In this document: piece after piece, positions 55,195 through 64,000 of the stretch | Layout of the letters: each line of letters starts with the position of its first letter | Position numbering within the stretch: the stretch's first letter is position 1 | Assembly (NCBI GenBank): GCA_035578175.1 | Contig: JAQMRL010000011.1 | Coordinates: 6,149,501-6,213,500, forward strand | Source of the DNA: Catonia carolina | Lineage: Eukaryota > Arthropoda > Insecta > Hemiptera > Achilidae | DNA length: 64,000 nt | Reading direction: 5' to 3' | Program-made: the position numbers and the translations under genes | Notes under the pieces: generated by a model | Seen by the model: only the letters and a program-made list of their open reading frames with translations | Database searches by the model: none | Told to the model about the DNA's origin: nothing

Positions 55195-55925
55195 ACTTGT
55201 TTTGACCACTTATAGTGGTGTGAGCGGGGGAGGGCGTGACGTCACATAATTTTTCAAACGGAGCATAGTGCCTGAAAGGTTGAGAACCACTGTACTAGAG
55301 TATTGTGAATCTAATGAATTCTTATGAAATACTTAATAAATACTAATTTGAGAATCTCATATTTTGTACCTTGTACCAAAAACAAATAAATCGGATTACT
55401 TTCAGAGCAGCAAGTGGTAAAATTCAATTTGATGAAATAAAATATTTATGTACTGTAATCCATTGTCCGTATTGTACTCAATTTAACTTAGCACTTTAAT
55501 AAGATTTACTGAAATTCTATAAATTTGTTTAGGTAAAGAAAACTCTTTGCATTATGTAGCTACCATTGTTGACGGGAATCTTGTAGTGACCTCTAAATAC
55601 ACTCAAACGCGCACGAGCATTCTACAATTGAACAGAATAAATTGAAAATACTCTTCTATAAAGTACAATAAATCGAATAGAAGTGTTAAAAGACGTACTG
55701 TACAATAATGAAAACCAATACTCTTTGTAGTTAAGCTGGCTAACTTCAAGTATATATAACTCAAGTAGCACTAAATTGATCTATCCCTGAACATGGGAAA
55801 TCATTGTTGATTAAATGAATTTTCTCACCACAAATTCAATTTACGTCCTTTCGTATTTTAAGCCGTAAATTAAAGAAAAAAGTACGTATCGTATGGTTTA
55901 AAAAATCGAATTGTTGATTTCTTGG
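55195..55925. other. AT-rich sequence, nothing recognised
   Basis: No credible frame or repeat boundary. Confidence 0.3.
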
Positions 55926-55929
55926 CTGC

Positions 55930-56910
55930 CGCTTTAGAAAATAAGCAGTACGCTTGTGCTTTGTTTTTGACATATGTAAATCTTTCAATAGGATGTGGGT
56001 AGATAGACTTCTAAGTACTGTAAGCTTCGTTTTTTTACCGTACGCCTATTTTCATATTTTCCAATCATTTTTTGTAGATAGATTTTTTACGGTATCGGTA
56101 GAAACCGACTTCTTCCCTATCAGGGCAGGAGTATCCCAAGGATCAGTTTTAGCTCCCTTGCTGTTTTCTATTTTCATTCGGATATACCAAAAATTCGTAC
56201 TACTTTGTTTGCTACGTTCACTAGTGATACTGTTGTTCTTTCATCCCCTGATGACCCTATTCATGCTTCAAACGACATTCAATATCATCTTGACATTCTC
56301 GAAGTATGGTTTAGAAGATGGCGTATTAAAATTAATATAAACAAAACGTACCAAATGACCTTCACCCTTCGTCGGCAAACGTGTCCACAATTTTTTTATT
56401 CAACCAACCTCTTCCGCTAGCAAACAATGTTCGGTACCTTGGGCTATATTTAGACAAGCGGTTGACGTGGAACAAGCACGTCAACCAAAAGCGACAACTA
56501 CTAAATAACAGACTGAAACAGGTATACAGGCTGTTAGCCAAGCGATCAAAACTACCCATGGCTTCAAAACTCTTGACGTACAAGGCGATGCTTCAACCGG
56601 TCTGGATGTATGGTAGTCAAATTTATGGTGCAGCAAAGCCATCAGTAATTTCACGAATACAACATTTTCAATATAAATTCTTACGACCGATTACTAATCG
56701 CCCTCGTTACTTATCCAATAGAAAAAGAATACTACACGATGACTTGCGCGTTCCTACGTCAACGACACATATCTAAAACTGTACTGTAGGTTCAGAGACA
56801 AACTTCACAATCATAACAATCCCTTAATATGCAATATGAATTCTGCGGACTTACCAGGAATCGCACAAAGTCAACTGAAACGCCGATGGAGTAGAGACAT
56901 GTTACATTAA
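55930..56910 (+). pseudogene. Jockey-like LINE reverse transcriptase, frameshifted remnant
   Basis: Three consecutive frames: 55954-56340 (FDICKSFNRMWVDRLL, and IRAGVSQGSVLAPLLFSIF, the conserved QGSVLxPLLF box), 56205-56420 (FATFTSDTVVLSSPDD, where the catalytic FADD is damaged, and FRRWRIKININKTYQMTF), and 56381-56776 (VRYLGLYLDKRLTWNKHVNQ, QVYRLLAKRSKLPMASKLL, WMYGSQIYGAAKPSV). A degraded tail to 56910 ends LKRRWSRDMLH. At least two frameshifts; dead. Confidence 0.82.
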
Positions 56911-57169
56911 CGCAACTATAACATTAATACGTATACAAAAATATAATAAATGAACACATTTATCGTCATCTGGAGAGCTATCGCTGGGTTGTGTCCTCCT
57001 CAAAGTCATTACGCGGTTGGTTTTTTTTAAAATATTTTTGTTAATTTAGTTGTAAACGTTTTTGCTGGTTGTTCTTCTACAGTTGCATAATAAAAAATGT
57101 ATGTGTAAGAAGAAGAATGTGTGTGTATGTACGTAAGAAGTCTTCGATCCAATTTTTACGTGTTCGCAT

Positions 57170-57305
57170 GGGTAAATCCTAAGATTTACCGATGTTTCTC
57201 GGTGAAAGTTCGAAATCTATGCATATAATAAGAAATTTCGGACTTTTACCACAGAGATCGTAAATGTTAGGTTTTACCGGTAAATTCTAGGATTGACCAA
57301 TCTTC
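57170..57305. repeat. Imperfect inverted repeat, possible small MITE
   Basis: GGTAAATCCTAAGATTTACC and CGGTGAAAGTTCGAAAT at the left pair with ATTTCGGACTTTTACC and GGTAAATTCTAGGATTGACC at the right, with a short loop of ATGCATATAATAAG. The whole 135 bp would fold back on itself. Confidence 0.65.
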
Positions 57306-57369
57306 TTACTTTTACAGTAAAATTTGTACATATAATACCAAATAATAACATATAAAATAATATTAATAT

Positions 57370-57770
57370 GTTGTAGTTTAAGTCATCAGCCGAAAGGCTG
57401 GTTTGAACCTCTAGAGGCTTTATTAAGTAAAATGAGAAGTGAGGTGTTTTACTCTTGCCGTCCTCACTTAGTGGAAAAGTTTGCTTATCAGCATGCCAGG
57501 CCCTCCTAAAAGCATCCCTCTGTAAATGACACCTTCAATTCATTCATCACCGGGTCTGGCTGTATAATGAAATTCATTACTCTCAGAGGAGATAACTCTG
57601 AGTAGTGTCTTTTTAACCTCTACCTCTTCTGTTCGTAATGCTTCATCGTATAATTGGCTGACCATGTGATAAAAAAACAGAACTATTTTTTTTATAGCTC
57701 TGGAACTAGCAAATCGAGTGAAAATAATTTAACAACATTCCACCTGTCTGTTATGGGCAAAATATTAATT
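57370..57770 (-). repeat. SINE-like family B, copy 4
   Basis: Reverse orientation, from the tail (CATCAGCCGAAAGGCTGG) to the head (CACCTGTCTGTTATGGGC). Full length. Confidence 0.82.
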
Positions 57771-57910
57771 TATAAATAATAATGATAAGATCTAAATTTT
57801 ATGAAATGAAGTCCCTCTACATTGCACACCAATATCAGAATCTCTGTGTCACAAAACATGTTATTTTGATAATGTTCAGTTCAATCCGGTATCAGAAAAC
57901 TGTATCTTAT

Positions 57911-58414
57911 TTGTACCGTGCTATTTTAAAAAACTCAAGTTAACTTCAAGATGGCTGACAAAAATTTCGATCTTGTTTCGACAAACGTTTACAGCTGTCA
58001 TTAGAGAGCAAGCTCCTACTGTACAAAGCCATATTGAAATCGCTGTGGACTTATGGGTTACCGCTTTGGGGATCAGTTGTGAAATCGAATCTTGCTATCA
58101 TTCAACGATTCCAGTCAAAAGTTTTACGAATAATAGCAAATGCTTCATGGTATGTCACAAATGATGCGTTGCATAAGGATTTACGTGTCAACACTGTGAA
58201 ATAAGAAATTACGCAGCTAAGTTCTAAATATCAAGAAAAATTATCAGATCACCCAAATTCTTCGGCGCTTAATTTTCTTGATAATAGCGAAGATGTGACA
58301 CGATTAAAACGAAAAACTGATTGTAAATAATCTCAGGTGTTAGAAAAAAATTGTACCGTGCTGTATTAAAAAAGTGAAGTTAACTTCAAGATTGATGAGA
58401 AAAATTTCGATCTC
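57911..58414 (+). repeat. Direct repeats of about 64 bp around a LINE fragment
   Basis: 57911-57973 and 58351-58414 share TTGTACCGTGCT, TTAACTTCAAGAT, and AAAAATTTCGATCT in the same order, with several mismatches. The jockey-like fragment at 57985-58330 lies between them. Confidence 0.75.
57985..58330 (+). pseudogene. Jockey-like LINE C-terminal remnant
   Basis: Reads LESKLLLYKAILKSLWTYGL, PLWGSVVKSNLAIIQRFQ, KVLRIIANASWYVTNDALHK, DLRVNTVK, a stop, and then QEKLSDHPNSSALNFLDN and VTRLKRKT. One in-frame TAA and no RT core. Longer and closer to the family norm than the 63-aa frame in another frame suggests. Confidence 0.8.
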
Positions 58415-58419
58415 GAAAT

Positions 58420-59095
58420 TCAAAAAAGGTGTAAATGCAAATGCTTTTATTATTCTAATTTTTTTTAAACTTCTGATATCGGTATTATTATTCTAAAAGT
58501 AATATCGTTAAAAAGTAACATTTGGAGTGAAATCGGGAAAAGAAATAGTCTAATCAAGTTACTTTTATCAACGTGTCTGAGACAAGTAATAAGCAATCGG
58601 ACTTAATTGACGTACGTAATTATATTTATCAAAATTCTTAATTACTAACTATCTTTTTTATGAATGAGAAGATAGTTTTAGATTAAATGTTAATTCAATA
58701 ACGCCCGATAAGGGGTTATTTATCTCAATTGTACATTACACAGTTAACTACTGCCCTTACAGTATTGTTATCTCTGAAATTAATTTTCCTCTTACTCAGG
58801 AATGAGAAAGCTTTTCCGTATTTCGTATACCATATTGCACAAGCAATTAAAATGCAAATAACATAGTCAAAGGAATGGATTCAATGATGTTGTTTTTGAA
58901 TAAAGGAATTGCTTCCAATTTGTTTAAATAAATGGACAGAACTCTACATTGTGTTCATGATAACATTTTAATTAAACATATTGTTGCATAATCATATTTG
59001 TGGACAGATGAAAATAATTCCCATTGTTAATTGAGCATATATCTTATTGTAAATGTTGTTCAAAAAACGATTTTGTAATTCTAAAGTTATAAATA
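58420..59095. other. AT-rich sequence, nothing recognised
   Basis: No credible frame or repeat. Confidence 0.3.
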
Positions 59096-59099
59096 TAAT

Positions 59100-59300
59100 A
59101 TAAATATAAAGAACAGAATGCAGTGGTTAGAGCATGTAAACAGAATGCGGGAGCATAGGATACCTAAGCAGATACTGGGCTATAAGCCGGAGGGCAGGAG
59201 GGAACGAGGACGCCCGAGAAAGAGATGGGCAGATTTGAGAGTTTCGGAACAGGCAGAGATGCCTAATCCTTGAAAGGCAGAAGAAGAAGAAGAAGAAGAT
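59100..59300 (+). pseudogene. RTE-like LINE 3' end with (GAA)n tail
   Basis: Reads RMQWLEHVNRMREHRIPKQI, then EGRRERGRPRKRWADLRV, a stop, and the simple-repeat tail GAAGAAGAAGAAGAAGA. It corresponds to the last part of the intact element at 10.1-13.1 kb (its RRRGRPRKRW box) but is clearly diverged. Severely 5' truncated. Confidence 0.8.
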
Positions 59301-59939
59301 ATGATATACACAATAACCTCGCTACTCCGAACCAATTGTGACCGGGGTCTGTTCGAATTATCGGAAAAGATTTGCATAGTAAAAAATTCATAACCTATAA
59401 TCCCATTACCTCGTATTGGTTTTATACTAAAATAAAAAATGAATTATGATGAGAGATTTATTTCATTGTTATAAATTTTATTCTTCTGAATGGCTTTGAT
59501 AAGATGTCAATAAAATTAGCATTGCAGTTCAGCATTCAAAACTATCGTCCTTATATTTTATTAAGATATTAATATACGCGACTCTGATTCTTTATCGAAT
59601 CGATTTTGCAACGTTTTAAAATAATAAAATGAAAACTGAGAATAAAATTGTTGACCGTGCAATTCGTATCAAGAAACGAAAATAAATCTCTTGGAACGAT
59701 TTTAATACTGAGAATTGATTGTCATACATTTTTATAGTACATTTTTGATTATGTAAGCATTTAAAGTGCTTTCATTTCTTACAAATTTCATTCGTTTAAC
59801 TGTAAATTTCTTGTTTGGAAGTATTTGGTTTATTTTTTTATAAAATTGGATTAAAAATAAGTACAATTATTACGAGAAGTTACTTATATTATGACTGTAC
59901 TCGCTAGGTTGATATGATAAAAATACCCTTGAATTATTA

Positions 59940-60185
59940 GTTTTTACTTTCTCTTGCCTATATCTAATATAGGAAGGAAAGTATTGTTTTCATGTCGATT
60001 TTTCGAAATCGAGTTTTCACTGGATATACACGTTTTCAGGTCCCCTGCACCCAAAACACATATTTTAAGCGATTGGTCTGTGTGAACAGAATATCTCATA
60101 AATGGAACATCGTACGAAGTTGAAACTTGAAACTTAAGTTAGATACCAATAGAGGACCTGACACGAACATTTTTATCAAAATTAT
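59940..60185 (-). repeat. Family A end, reverse copy, interrupted
   Basis: TTTCTCTTGCCTATATCTAA, TTTTTCGAAATCGAGTTTTC, AAATGGAACATCGTACGAAG, and GACCTGACACGAACATTTTT match family A. The match stops at ATCAAAATT, where transposase sequence begins. Confidence 0.75.
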
Positions 60186-60416
60186 TTTTTCCAGCTTGAT
60201 GGAGCTCCTCCACATTATGCTAATGTGGCCAAAGCGGTTTTAAACCAAAATCTTTCTAACCGTTGGGAGGCCGTGGCAGCGGCCTCATGGACTGACCTCC
60301 AAGATGGGCAGACTTGTCTGTTTGCGATTTTTCCTATCGGGCTTTTTGAAGGTAAAGTTTTTTTTCACATCATTGCAACCGACGATGAATTAATGAGGCT
60401 GATTAGAGCTGATTAA
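60186..60416 (+). pseudogene. Tc1/mariner-type transposase fragment
   Basis: FFQLDGAPPHYANVAKAVLN and NRWEAVAAASWTD, then a frameshifted ..FFEGKVFF-like stretch. FQxDGAPPHY is the conserved block around the second catalytic aspartate in IS630/Tc1/mariner transposases of the type whose N-terminal half occurs at 14.4 kb, and PNRWIGRGG-type residues normally follow. Only this block is left. Confidence 0.65.
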
Positions 60417-61115
60417 GAGGCTGTTGATACCTCGAAAATTTTTCAGAAACGCTTGTGACTCATTTTTGTTTCGTTACTATCAGTGCATAGCTATTGATGG
60501 ACATCAGTTCGAATCAAGGTTAATGAAACAAATTGTGTTCATTAATAATTTATCATTTTCATATTTTTTTCATTTCTTTCATTTTATTACTTAAGTAACA
60601 TTGTAACAAATCACCAATTTAAAAAAGGTTATGCAAATAAAATTACTTTCCGCCATTTTGTTTTGATTAATGATTAGGAAGTGACATTCGAGGGTACTTT
60701 TTTACGTATCTATTTATTATAACTGTAAAGTTTGCAGCCTGTAGAGTGTGCGATACGTCCGGCATATTAATCAAAAATAGCAATCTCTTCGTGGGACACC
60801 GGTATATATTTCCGGGAGGTTATTAACATAACTCTTTCAGGTATCTTTTACTTATTTTTCTAACAAGATTAGGTAATAACCTACTCCGGTCTCAAGGAGA
60901 CGTCTTCCATCATATCCGTTGCCATTCTCCATCCTACAGAATGACTCTTTTTAGCCACCAAAACTGCTACAAGCCTGATACTACTTCTCTTTTCGTTCCT
61001 CTTACAATTAGGTAGCCAACAGTTTGCACGTTAAAGTAAGTTCTTATTTCAGTGCTTCTTAAATTATCCATTTATACCTCGAATCACTCCTTTACAGGCC
61101 TCAAAATCTTTTTTC
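60417..61115. other. AT-rich sequence, nothing recognised
   Basis: No credible frame. A weak B-box-like GTTCGAATC occurs near 60510. Confidence 0.3.
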
Positions 61116-61119
61116 AGTT

Positions 61120-61515
61120 TTTAACTGTTGTTGTTTAGGTCGTCAGTAAAAAGGCTGGTTTGAACCTCTAGAGATTTTACTTAGTAAAACGAGAAATGAA
61201 TTGGTTTACCATGGCCTTCCTCACTAAGTACAAACGTAGCCTATGCTTATCACTATTCCAGGCTCTCTGACCTGCACACATTTTCCACCTTGCAAATGAC
61301 ACTTTCACTTCATTCACTACAGGATTGGCTGTATAATGAAATTCATTACTTTCAGAGAAGATAACTCTGATTAGTCTCTTTAACAACCTCTATCTCTTCT
61401 GTTCTTAAATGATTCATTCATTTTAATTGGCTGATAAGAAATAGAACTATTTTTTGTAGCCCTTGAACTAACACATTGAGTGCAACTAATTTAACACTCT
61501 ACCTGTCGTTTAACT
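61120..61515 (-). repeat. SINE-like family B, copy 5
   Basis: Reverse orientation, from TTGTTGTTTAGGTCGTCAG to CACTCTACCTGTCG. Full length and moderately diverged. Confidence 0.8.
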
Positions 61516-61519
61516 ATAA

Positions 61520-62310
61520 ATCTTTTTATTGTCTATTGATAGAAACCACAGAATTTTTAACGTTGTGTCTATGTAGCGGTTCTGAATGTACACGTATAAT
61601 AAAAATATGAAATATTTGTTTTATGAGCGATTTTGAGATTTGGTTTGTTATAATTCTAAATTATTTTGGTAAATTTTCGCTTTCATAGTTTTAATGTAAT
61701 TTACGTTATTTTATCTAGAAAGCGGGAATGTGTAAAGAAACGAAAATAAGGCGATAAGTGAATTTAAACCAACCCAAGCGTAAACCGAAGTGGTCATATG
61801 TTAAACTGCATGCCAGAGCATTAACTAAAGGAACACAACCGCAACTTAAGAAGTTTATAACTTAAATGTTGTTTAACTTTTTGACCTAAGTCCGTGTTTT
61901 AGAATTTATCGTACTTCTTCTCAGTAAAAGTGTTTCAAACTTTATCTCAAGCTAAACTGATAATTAAATTAGCTTTTGGGATTTTATTGAATTAACTTAA
62001 AGTTACAAAAATAAAGTTCTGATGTTTTCGTTAAACGTTTTGTACTGATTGCGTTAAAACATTCTTGTTGAAATTGGTGTAATTCAAAAATTTTATAGAA
62101 TTTAATCTGTAATCTCAATAGTATTCATTTGTGAATTGATTTTGACCGCTTAAGTGATAAGCTGGTGGTTTAGTGCAATCCTACTTGACCCGAGTCCAAC
62201 TTTTGGAGATATCCCAAAAATGTTTATACGATACCATAAATCACTGTATTGTATGCAGTCACTAATCCCTAAATAGTTGACACGATCTAATAAATAAAAA
62301 TTTTAACTAT
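61520..62310. other. AT-rich sequence, nothing recognised
   Basis: No credible frame or repeat. Confidence 0.3.
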
Positions 62311-62317
62311 ATGGATT

Positions 62318-62580
62318 TCGGAGACGAAGGTTCCTGGTTCAAATCCTAGTAAAGGTAGTTACTTTTATACGGATTTGAATACTAGACAGTGGTTACCGGT
62401 TAACTTTGATGGGTGGGGTTTAATTAACCATACTCTCTCAGGAATGGTCGGCCTGGGTTTGTACAAAACTACACCTCATTTACACGTCATACACATCATC
62501 CTCATCTCATTGGGTCATAGGGTTGCTTATTGTTCTAAATTGAACAGATTGCAACGTACACAAATTAGGAATAAAAAAAA
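62318..62580 (+). repeat. tRNA-derived SINE family C, copy 5
   Basis: Begins within the tRNA-like head (GGAGACGAAGGTTCCTGG; B box GGTTCAAATCC near 62336), continues through CAGTGGTTACCGGTTAAC, AATGGTCGGCCTGGG, and CATCCTCATCTCATTGGG, and ends in AATAAAAAAAAAC. The A box is missing, so this copy is slightly 5' truncated. The 95-aa frame here is a shadow. Confidence 0.82.
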
Positions 62581-62711
62581 ACTATATGGTGCAACTAGCA
62601 AATGCATAGACTACAATACATGTGCAGCACTGCGCGTGAATGCCTCGAAGGTGTTTTGTTAAAATTTTGTTTCCAAACTGCACTCTTGATGGACTAAAAT
62701 GACTATGAGTA

Positions 62712-63095
62712 TTATTTAATTAATTTATTCTTGTGCATAATATAATCACTTAGTTTTAGAACTTCACTATTTGGGAAGCCGCAGAAATAGTGTTTATTTC
62801 TGTTGATAGTTACACCTTTTTCACGTTTTATACGTAAGTGATCGTAATAATTTTTTATTTTTCCTTGGTATAATTTAAATAATCTTCTTCTGGTGAAGTC
62901 TCCTCTATGAAAATAGGCAATTTTTTTGGCAGCCATAAATTCGGACGCTGTGGCATTAAAGAAATCAGTGGAGCTGCGCCTGAACAATGTTCTAAAATTG
63001 TTCTGCCAGGATATATTATTTCTTCTACCCCGAGTTCTTTTGCCCATAACTTTTCCCTGAATGTGTATTGCATCAAATAAGCCGTACTTCTCCAT
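62712..63095 (-). pseudogene. LINE C-terminal coding remnant
   Basis: The frame 63095-62712 starts MEKYGLFDAIHIQGKVMGKR, then TRGRRNNISWQNNFRTLF, SSTDFFNATASEFMAAKKIA. Ends of this type (IxGKxxGKRxxGRRxxSWxxN) are typical of RTE-like LINE proteins. After KKIA the expected end is not seen, so the last 60 residues may be out of frame. It directly adjoins a satellite-like block at 63100. Confidence 0.65.
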
Positions 63096-63099
63096 TTTC

Positions 63100-63420
63100 A
63101 GTACACAAAAATGTGGTCACCGGAAAATTTCCGGTTATACCCCTCTGCCAAAGGTTCGGGTATGTATTTTTATCTCCTAAACGGTGCATCGTAGCGTAAA
63201 AGCGTATAGAACATTTTTTGTCCTTCTTCCAAAGTACTTCAAGACCATGTAGCTAAAGTTGCCCTTAACCCACCATGTTGCTGAGAAAAATTAAAGAAAC
63301 TTAAACGTCATCGTTCATAACTCAAACCTTCCTACTTCAAAAATCAGCCTAAAACTTTCAAACCTTTAAAATTCTAAACGTTCAAATTTCAAATTTTGAA
63401 ACTTCTAACATTGTCTTTAA
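63100..63420 (-). repeat. Satellite-like repeat unit, inverted, far from the main array
   Basis: On the minus strand: GGTGGGTTAAGGGCAACTTT, GCTACATGGTCTTGAAGTAC, ACGATGCACCGTTTAGGAG, the same landmarks in the same order as 1-1261 and 13.5-14.2 kb. An A/T-rich block (TTTCAAAATTTGAAATTTG) precedes it, as at 60-170. Confidence 0.75.
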
Positions 63421-63556
63421 TTTTTTTTAAAAATTCAAAATAACAATTATTGCCATGCGCACGCACTTCCATAGTTCTAATCCACTTAAGAATTCTGATC
63501 CACCTACCCCACTGATGTGAGACACGGAAGCGGCTGGAGTGGCGACCACAGCCACA

Positions 63557-63700
63557 GACGTCCACAGCACTGTGAAGTAGCTAAATGATGATGTAAACGC
63601 TGTTTTCTGCTAGGTTCCGGGTCATAAATCTCGGAATATCAGTGAGCCCATTGATCTAGCCGATAAGGAAGCTGCATGCCAACCGGTCTTCATGTCAAGA
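63557..63700 (+). pseudogene. Relic of an I-clade LINE RNase H domain
   Basis: Reads DVHSTVK, stop, LNDDVNAVFC, stop, VPGHKSRNISEPIDLADKEA, ACQPVF. It lines up with DVHGTVKQLNDRGVSVVFCW, VPGHAGISGNEAADLAAKEA in the intact I-clade element of this window (about 16.45-16.6 kb). Two stops and several changes; old. Confidence 0.75.
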
Positions 63701-64000
63701 TTTGTACTTTAGAAACTTACAATTACACAAGACCTATTAATTAAATTTCTGTAATTGTGGTCGCTAATGACTGTTGTTGATGCAACTTTAAATAAATAAA
63801 CATTTTTTTTATTTTGATGGCCTCTACTCACTCCGTACAGCTATCCCAACCTTTGTAAAAGGAACTAATAATGAAGCGGGGACGACCTACATGAGTTGAA
63901 GATGTGCAGCAATAGATAGAAATCCTTGAAAACGCTGCACTTACCTATCTGGACGTAAATTCAGGGGACGTCAAAAGAAAAACACTTAACTACATATGCC
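63701..64000. other. Sequence to the window end, nothing certain
   Basis: A plus-strand stretch near 63870 reads MKRGRPT, stop, VEDVQQ, slightly like the basic box in LINE C-termini, but it is too short to call. Confidence 0.25.

Overview
This is eukaryotic, AT-rich DNA built almost entirely of transposable elements and their debris. I find no convincing host gene, rRNA, functional tRNA, operon or CRISPR array. The mix suggests an insect, possibly a hemipteran: a Ty3/Gypsy element whose Gag has a SAP-like N-terminus, an RTE-like LINE of the type often annotated 'craniofacial development protein 2-like', an I-clade LINE, DD34D mariners, Harbinger, pogo and piggyBac-like ends, and tRNA-derived SINEs. 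The order is a guess; arthropod is fairly safe.

Layout. 1-15180 is an array of a satellite-like repeat (period about 430-446 bp) broken by three clean insertions: a complete Ty3/Gypsy element (1262-9750, minus, 4-bp target duplication, nearly identical LTRs, intact gag and pol), a full-length RTE-like LINE (10073-13474, minus, 14-bp duplication, one 1018-codon frame) and a deletion derivative of a Tc1/mariner element (about 14201-15130). Next is a complete two-ORF I-clade LINE (15593-21638, minus, 13-bp duplication, poly-A). So three apparently intact retrotransposons lie on the same strand within 21 kb.

From 21.6 kb to the end, older and broken elements lie in featureless AT-rich sequence: LINE tails (24.0, 31.7, 32.6, 36.3-37.1, 41.5-42.3, 50.6, 55.9-56.9, 58.0, 59.1, 62.9 and 63.6 kb), two fold-back mariners (24.9-25.8 and 45.2-46.2 kb), a Harbinger MITE (28.6-29.2 kb), a TTAA-type element with palindromes next to its ends (38.1-39.3 kb), a pogo/Tigger-like MITE (54.4-55.2 kb), a tRNA-derived SINE in five copies, a 400-bp SINE-like family in at least six copies, and a roughly 1-kb repeat family ('family A') in many copies, some linked to a 120-134-bp minisatellite.

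How the genes work: each intact retroelement encodes its own replication proteins. Gypsy makes Gag, and by a predicted -1 frameshift Gag-Pol (protease, reverse transcriptase, RNase H, integrase). The RTE-like LINE makes one endonuclease-reverse transcriptase. The I-clade LINE makes a zinc-knuckle ORF1 protein and an endonuclease-RT-RNase H protein. The most unusual points are the Gypsy frameshift heptamer placed directly against the gag stop, the I-clade ORF1 and ORF2 lying in one frame separated by a single TAA with no ATG for ORF2, and two independently formed fold-back mariners. All similarity calls are from reading the sequence by eye; no search was run.
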